Assembly: GCA_946614685.1 (NCBI GenBank)
Contig: CAMOHF010000033.1
Coordinates: 1-8,913, forward strand
Source of the DNA: an uncultured Clostridia bacterium
Lineage (GTDB): Bacteria > Bacillota > Clostridia > Lachnospirales > Lachnospiraceae
DNA length: 8,913 bases
Direction: 5' to 3'
Shown here: piece after piece, positions 5,840 to 8,913 of the stretch
Numbering within the stretch: position 1 is the first letter of the stretch
Layout of the letters: each line of letters begins with the position of its first letter
Translations under genes and position numbers: made by a program
The notes under the pieces: model-generated
Database searches by the model: none
Told to the model about the DNA's origin: nothing
Seen by the model: the letters and a program-made list of their open reading frames with translations, nothing else

Positions 5840-6699
5840 GAATTCCTGATGAAGAAAAACTGAGCAACCCGCAGGTGACGATCGCTACGATCAAGAAGCA
5901 CGGATTTTCCTTTCAGAAGCGCTTCGGACAGAACTTTTTGATCGACGGTCACGTGATGGACAAGATCCTTCGGGCAGCCGAGATCGGACCGGAGGATACG
6001 GTTCTTGAGGTTGGGCCGGGTATCGGAACCCTGACCCAGTATCTGGCCGAGGCTGCGGGACGCGTATACGCAGTGGAGATTGACAGAAATCTTCTGCCGA
6101 TCCTTGAAGAGACGCTTGCACCTTACGACAATGTAAGTGTGATCAACGACGATATCCTGAAGGTGGACATAGCGGCGATCGCGGCGAAGGCACCCGGCAC
6201 GATCAAGGTGGTGGCGAACCTGCCCTATTACATCACCACACCGATCATTATGGGACTTTTGGAGAATCATATCCCGGTGAAATCCATCACCGTTATGGTC
6301 CAAAAGGAAGTGGCGGAGCGGATGCAGGCAGCGCCCGGAACCAAGGATTACGGGGCACTGTCCCTCGCTGTGCAGTATTACGCGGAGGCTTATATTGCGG
6401 CAAATGTACCACCGAACTGCTTTATGCCGCGTCCGAACGTCGGCTCCGCTGTGATCCGGCTTACGACACATGAGCATCCGCCCGTGGAGGTCCGTGACGA
6501 GAAGCAGATGTTTGAGATCATTCGCGCGTCCTTCAACCAGAGAAGAAAAACCCTTGTAAACGGCATATCCAATTATGCGGGACTTTCGTTTTCCAAGGAG
6601 GATGTGCAAAAAGCACTGGAATCCATGGGACTGTCTCCGACCGTCAGGGGAGAGACGCTCTCCCTGGAACAGTTTGCGACGCTTTCCGATACGCTGTAA
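5836..6699 (+). CDS. rsmA: 16S rRNA (adenine1518-N6/adenine1519-N6)-dimethyltransferase RsmA (KsgA)
   Basis: Dimethylates two adjacent adenines in the 3' terminal helix of 16S rRNA using SAM, late in 30S subunit assembly. The 287-residue protein has the standard length and motifs: KRFGQNFLID near the N terminus, SAM motif I EVGPGIG at 58-64, VYAVEID (motif II), the catalytic NLPYYI at 128-133, MVQKEVAERM, and the C-terminal FNQRRKTL block. The ATG at 5836 overlaps the tatD stop as ATGA, with AAGGGA (5821-5826) 9 bases upstream. In many Firmicutes rnmV (RNase M5) lies between tatD and rsmA; it is absent here. No clear terminator follows before the pgi promoter. Confidence 0.97.
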   Translation: MRIPDEEKLSNPQVTIATIKKHGFSFQKRFGQNFLIDGHVMDKILRAAEIGPEDTVLEVGPGIGTLTQYLAEAAGRVYAVEIDRNLLPILEETLAPYDNVSVINDDILKVDIAAIAAKAPGTIKVVANLPYYITTPIIMGLLENHIPVKSITVMVQKEVAERMQAAPGTKDYGALSLAVQYYAEAYIAANVPPNCFMPRPNVGSAVIRLTTHEHPPVEVRDEKQMFEIIRASFNQRRKTLVNGISNYAGLSFSKEDVQKALESMGLSPTVRGETLSLEQFATLSDTL

Positions 6700-6765
6700 A
6701 AGGTCTGCAAACCGAAAGCGCAGGCAAAATAGACCGGAATTGACAAAAATAATACGGATTCAGGC

Positions 6766-6794
6766 TTGTAATAGAAAAATGGATTTGCTAAAAT
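6766..6794 (+). promoter_or_regulatory. Promoter for pgi with extended -10
   Basis: TTGTAA (6766-6771) and TAAAAT (6789-6794) are 17 bases apart, and the -10 is preceded by TGC, giving an extended -10. The start would be near 6801, leaving a leader of about 35 bases. The A/T-rich DNA just upstream may act as an UP element. A perfect TTGACA at 6740-6745 lies nearby but has no matching -10. Confidence 0.6.
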
Positions 6795-6835
6795 GTGTGT
6801 TTAGAGATTTCATAATATAAAGAGGAGAGTTTATT

Positions 6836-8191
6836 ATGGCACAGACAATTCAATTTGACTTTGGCAATACCGAATTTATGGCGACGCCCGCTGACGTGGC
6901 AGCGATCAAGGATCGCGTTGTAGCAGCGAAGAAGACACTTCTTGAGAAGACCGGCGAGGGAAATGATTTCCTCGGATGGATCGACCTTCCCGTAGATTAC
7001 GACAAGGATGAGTTCGTTCGTATCAAGAAGGCAGCAGAGAAGATCAAGAGCGATTCCGATGTACTGATCGTGATCGGTATCGGCGGATCCTATCTCGGAG
7101 CGAGAGCAGCGATCGAAGCGCTTCGCCATACCTTCTACAATGCAGTTGATAAATCCGTAAGAAAGACACCGGAGATCTACTACTGCGGAAACAACATCTC
7201 CAGCAGCTACATGGCTGATCTGATGGATGCGGTAGCAGACAAGGATTTCTCCGTGAATGTGATCTCCAAGTCCGGAACCACCACAGAGCCCGCCATCGCA
7301 TTCCGTATCTTCAAGAAGAAGCTTGAGGACAAGTACGGCAAGGCAGAGGCTGCGAAGAGAATTTACGCGACCACCGATAAGGCAAAGGGAGCTTTGAAGA
7401 CACTTGCTACTGAGGAAGGCTACGAGACCTTCGTCGTACCCGATGATGTAGGAGGACGTTTCTCCGTACTCACGGCTGTAGGACTTCTTCCCATCGCCGT
7501 ATCCGGTGCTGATATTGACAAGCTGATGCAGGGTGCAGCCAATGCACGTGAGTACTGCAAGGCAGAAGACTTTGACAAGAACCCCGCTATGCAGTATGCA
7601 GCGGTTCGAAATGTACTTCATGAGAAGGGACTCGGCATGGAGATCCTTGCAAACTACGAGCCCGGCCTTCACTACGTATCCGAGTGGTGGAAGCAGCTCT
7701 ACGGTGAGAGCGAGGGCAAGGACGGCAAGGGTATCTTCCCCACCGCTGTGGATCTTACCACAGATCTTCACTCCCTCGGACAGTTCATCCAGGAGGGTAC
7801 CAAGAACCACTTCGAGACCGTGATCAATGTAGAGTCTCCGAGATCTGCCGTAACCATCGGTGAGGAGCCCGTAGATTTGGACGGCCTCAACTACCTGGCA
7901 GGCAAGGAGATGGATTTCGTCAACAAATGTGCCATGAACGGAACCATTCTCGCACACGTGGATGGCGGTGTTCCGAACATTTTGGTTACCATCCCGAAGA
8001 TCGATGAGGCAACGCTCGGCGAGCTCTTCTATGTATTCGAGTTCGCATGCGGTGTGAGCGGTTACACCCTTGGTGTAAACCCCTTCAACCAGCCCGGTGT
8101 GGAGAGCTACAAGAAGAACATGTTCGCACTTTTAGGAAAGCCCGGCTTTGAGGAGATGACCAAGGCCCTTCAGGAAAGACTTTCCAAGTAA
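6836..8191 (+). CDS. pgi: Glucose-6-phosphate isomerase
   Basis: Interconverts glucose 6-phosphate and fructose 6-phosphate in glycolysis and gluconeogenesis; cytosolic. At 451 residues it is the shorter Bacillus/Clostridia type. It has the two SIS sugar-isomerase domains: [13 protein letters not shown] and [10 protein letters not shown] form the phosphate-binding site of the first. The PGI signature [16 protein letters not shown] starts at residue 206. The catalytic residues line up with Glu291 (YGESEG), His312 (DLHSLGQ) and Lys426 in GVESYKK. The start is set by AGAGGAG (6821-6827), 8 bases before the ATG. It has its own promoter and a terminator hairpin after the stop, so it is probably monocistronic and well expressed. 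Codon choice is more biased than in the neighbouring tatD and rsmA genes, as expected for an abundant glycolytic enzyme. Confidence 0.98.
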   Translation: MAQTIQFDFGNTEFMATPADVAAIKDRVVAAKKTLLEKTGEGNDFLGWIDLPVDYDKDEFVRIKKAAEKIKSDSDVLIVIGIGGSYLGARAAIEALRHTFYNAVDKSVRKTPEIYYCGNNISSSYMADLMDAVADKDFSVNVISKSGTTTEPAIAFRIFKKKLEDKYGKAEAAKRIYATTDKAKGALKTLATEEGYETFVVPDDVGGRFSVLTAVGLLPIAVSGADIDKLMQGAANAREYCKAEDFDKNPAMQYAAVRNVLHEKGLGMEILANYEPGLHYVSEWWKQLYGESEGKDGKGIFPTAVDLTTDLHSLGQFIQEGTKNHFETVINVESPRSAVTIGEEPVDLDGLNYLAGKEMDFVNKCAMNGTILAHVDGGVPNILVTIPKIDEATLGELFYVFEFACGVSGYTLGVNPFNQPGVESYKKNMFALLGKPGFEEMTKALQERLSK

Positions 8192-8206
8192 TTACAGATA
8201 GGTACG

Positions 8207-8253
8207 CAGATTGTGCCATGACGTTTCATACGCTCATGGCACAACTGTCTTTT
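8207..8253 (+). terminator. Hairpin terminator after pgi
   Basis: TTGTGCCATGA (8211-8221) is perfectly complementary to TCATGGCACAA (8234-8244). CGT and ACG inside (8222-8224, 8230-8232) extend the stem with one bulged C, and CAG/CTG outside (8207-8209, 8245-8247) extend it past a bulged A. The loop is TTCAT. The following T tract is short and interrupted (TCTTTT, 8248-8253), so some read-through into the next gene is likely. Confidence 0.78.
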
Positions 8254-8273
8254 AAGGAAACGGAGTAGTACCA

Positions 8274-8913
8274 ATGGGACAGCAGATCACATTGATTGCC
8301 CCTTGCCATTTCGGATTAGAGGCGGTATTAAAAAGAGAAATACAGGAACTCGGTTATGAGACGGTGCAGGTCGAGGACGGAAGGGTAACTTATACCGGAG
8401 ACCTTTCGGCAATCTGCAGAAGTAATATCCGCATACGTACGGCAGAGAGAATCCTGCTTTCCGTAGGCAGCTTTGTTGCGACCACCTTTGATGAATTGTT
8501 TGAGGGTATCCGCGCGCTTCCCTGGGAGGAGTACCTGCCCAGAGATGCAAAATTCTGGGTGACGAAGGCTACAACGAATAAGAGTGCGCTCTTTTCCGGA
8601 CGATCCATTCAGTCCATCGTGAAGAAGGCCATCGTTGAGCGTATGAAGGAAACCTACAGGACCGGTCGCTTTGAAGAGACCGGTGACGAGTATCCCATCC
8701 GAATCTTTATCATGAAGGATAAGGTGACTGTCGGATTAGACACTTCCGGCACCTCGCTTCACAAGAGAGGATATAGGCAGCTGGTGGGCAAGGCACCGAT
8801 CTCGGAGACTCTGGCTTCCGCACTTTTAATGCTGACACCCTGGCATGCGGACCGCATCCTGGTGGATCCGTTTTGTGGCAGCGGTACATTTCCCATAGAA
8901 GCGGCGATGCTCG
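8274..8913 (+). CDS. THUMP domain class I SAM-dependent RNA methyltransferase, N-terminal part (RlmL/YpsC type)
   Basis: Likely methylates a guanine in 23S rRNA, as RlmL-type enzymes do with SAM. The gene runs off the right edge; 213 full codons are visible and no stop is met. The N-terminal region (LIAPCHFGLEAVLKREIQEL) matches the ferredoxin-like start of this family. A THUMP domain covers about residues 45-155, and the family linker LHKRGYRQLVGKAPISETLA follows. The SAM-binding motif I VDPFCGSGTFPIEAAM begins at the edge (Asp198). The start is supported by GGAG (8262-8265), 8 bases before the ATG. The gene begins only 20 bases after the pgi terminator, so no separate promoter fits between. 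The catalytic motif lies outside the window, so the exact target base is not proven. Confidence 0.93.
   Translation, partial: MGQQITLIAPCHFGLEAVLKREIQELGYETVQVEDGRVTYTGDLSAICRSNIRIRTAERILLSVGSFVATTFDELFEGIRALPWEEYLPRDAKFWVTKATTNKSALFSGRSIQSIVKKAIVERMKETYRTGRFEETGDEYPIRIFIMKDKVTVGLDTSGTSLHKRGYRQLVGKAPISETLASALLMLTPWHADRILVDPFCGSGTFPIEAAML

Noticed and set aside
5728..6609. 293-codon open frame on the minus strand opposite rsmA and the end of tatD
   Set aside because: Both sense genes carry complete family motifs, and the antisense translation is rich in Arg, His and Cys without any domain, so it is a shadow.
6702..6735. GGTCT and AGACC inverted repeat after rsmA as a terminator
   Set aside because: The stem is five base pairs with a 24-base loop and no T tract, so it is too weak to call.
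6740..6745. Perfect TTGACA upstream of pgi as the -35 box
   Set aside because: No -10 box lies 16-18 bases downstream (the sequence there is GGCTTG); TTGTAA with TAAAAT at 17 bases fits better.
6788..7957. 389-codon open frame on the minus strand opposite pgi
   Set aside because: It mirrors pgi, whose strong codon bias avoids triplets that read as stops on the other strand. It has no recognisable motif, and pgi itself is certain.

Overview
All recognisable genes in this 8.9 kb window lie on the + strand. They form a compact block of chromosomal genes with mid-range GC content (about half, judged by eye), short intergenic gaps and clear Gram-positive-style Shine-Dalgarno (SD) sites. The protein types point to a Firmicute of class Clostridia, most likely a Lachnospiraceae-type gut or rumen anaerobe. 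They include a roughly 450-residue glucose-6-phosphate isomerase of the Bacillus/Clostridia type, TatD next to RsmA, an EExxxR intramembrane protease, and a lysine-rich membrane-anchored protein of a kind I associate with Lachnospiraceae. This assignment is an inference from protein style and not a database match.

Layout. (1) Positions 1-649 hold the C-terminal part of a PLP-dependent class I aminotransferase cut by the window edge. (2) A near-consensus sigma-A promoter (630-658) inside the end of that gene starts a four-gene run: malQ (4-alpha-glucanotransferase), a PlsC-type acyltransferase, a lysine-rich single-pass membrane protein of unknown function, and a CPBP-family intramembrane protease. 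Gaps are 12 and 4 bases, and the last two genes overlap by 14 bases. (3) Positions 4466-5011 form a self-contained unit: an extended -10 promoter, a structured leader, a very strong SD, a 133-residue four-helix membrane protein of unknown function, and a strong intrinsic terminator. (4) tatD and rsmA overlap by 4 bases (5048-6699). (5) pgi has its own promoter (6766-6794), a strong SD and a hairpin terminator (8207-8253). (6) A THUMP-domain RNA methyltransferase (RlmL type) starts at 8274 and runs off the right edge.

Together the genes cover glucan and hexose-phosphate metabolism (malQ, pgi), phospholipid synthesis (plsC-like), rRNA modification (rsmA, the RlmL-like gene) and membrane proteins of unclear role. 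I see no rRNA or tRNA gene, insertion sequence, prophage, CRISPR array or defence system.

Most of the window is ordinary housekeeping DNA. The most curious item is the unit at 4466-5011: ten bases of its leader are perfectly complementary to ten bases in the loop of its own terminator. The two genes of unknown function (2974-3594 and 4536-4937) and the direct tatD-rsmA junction without rnmV also deserve a look.
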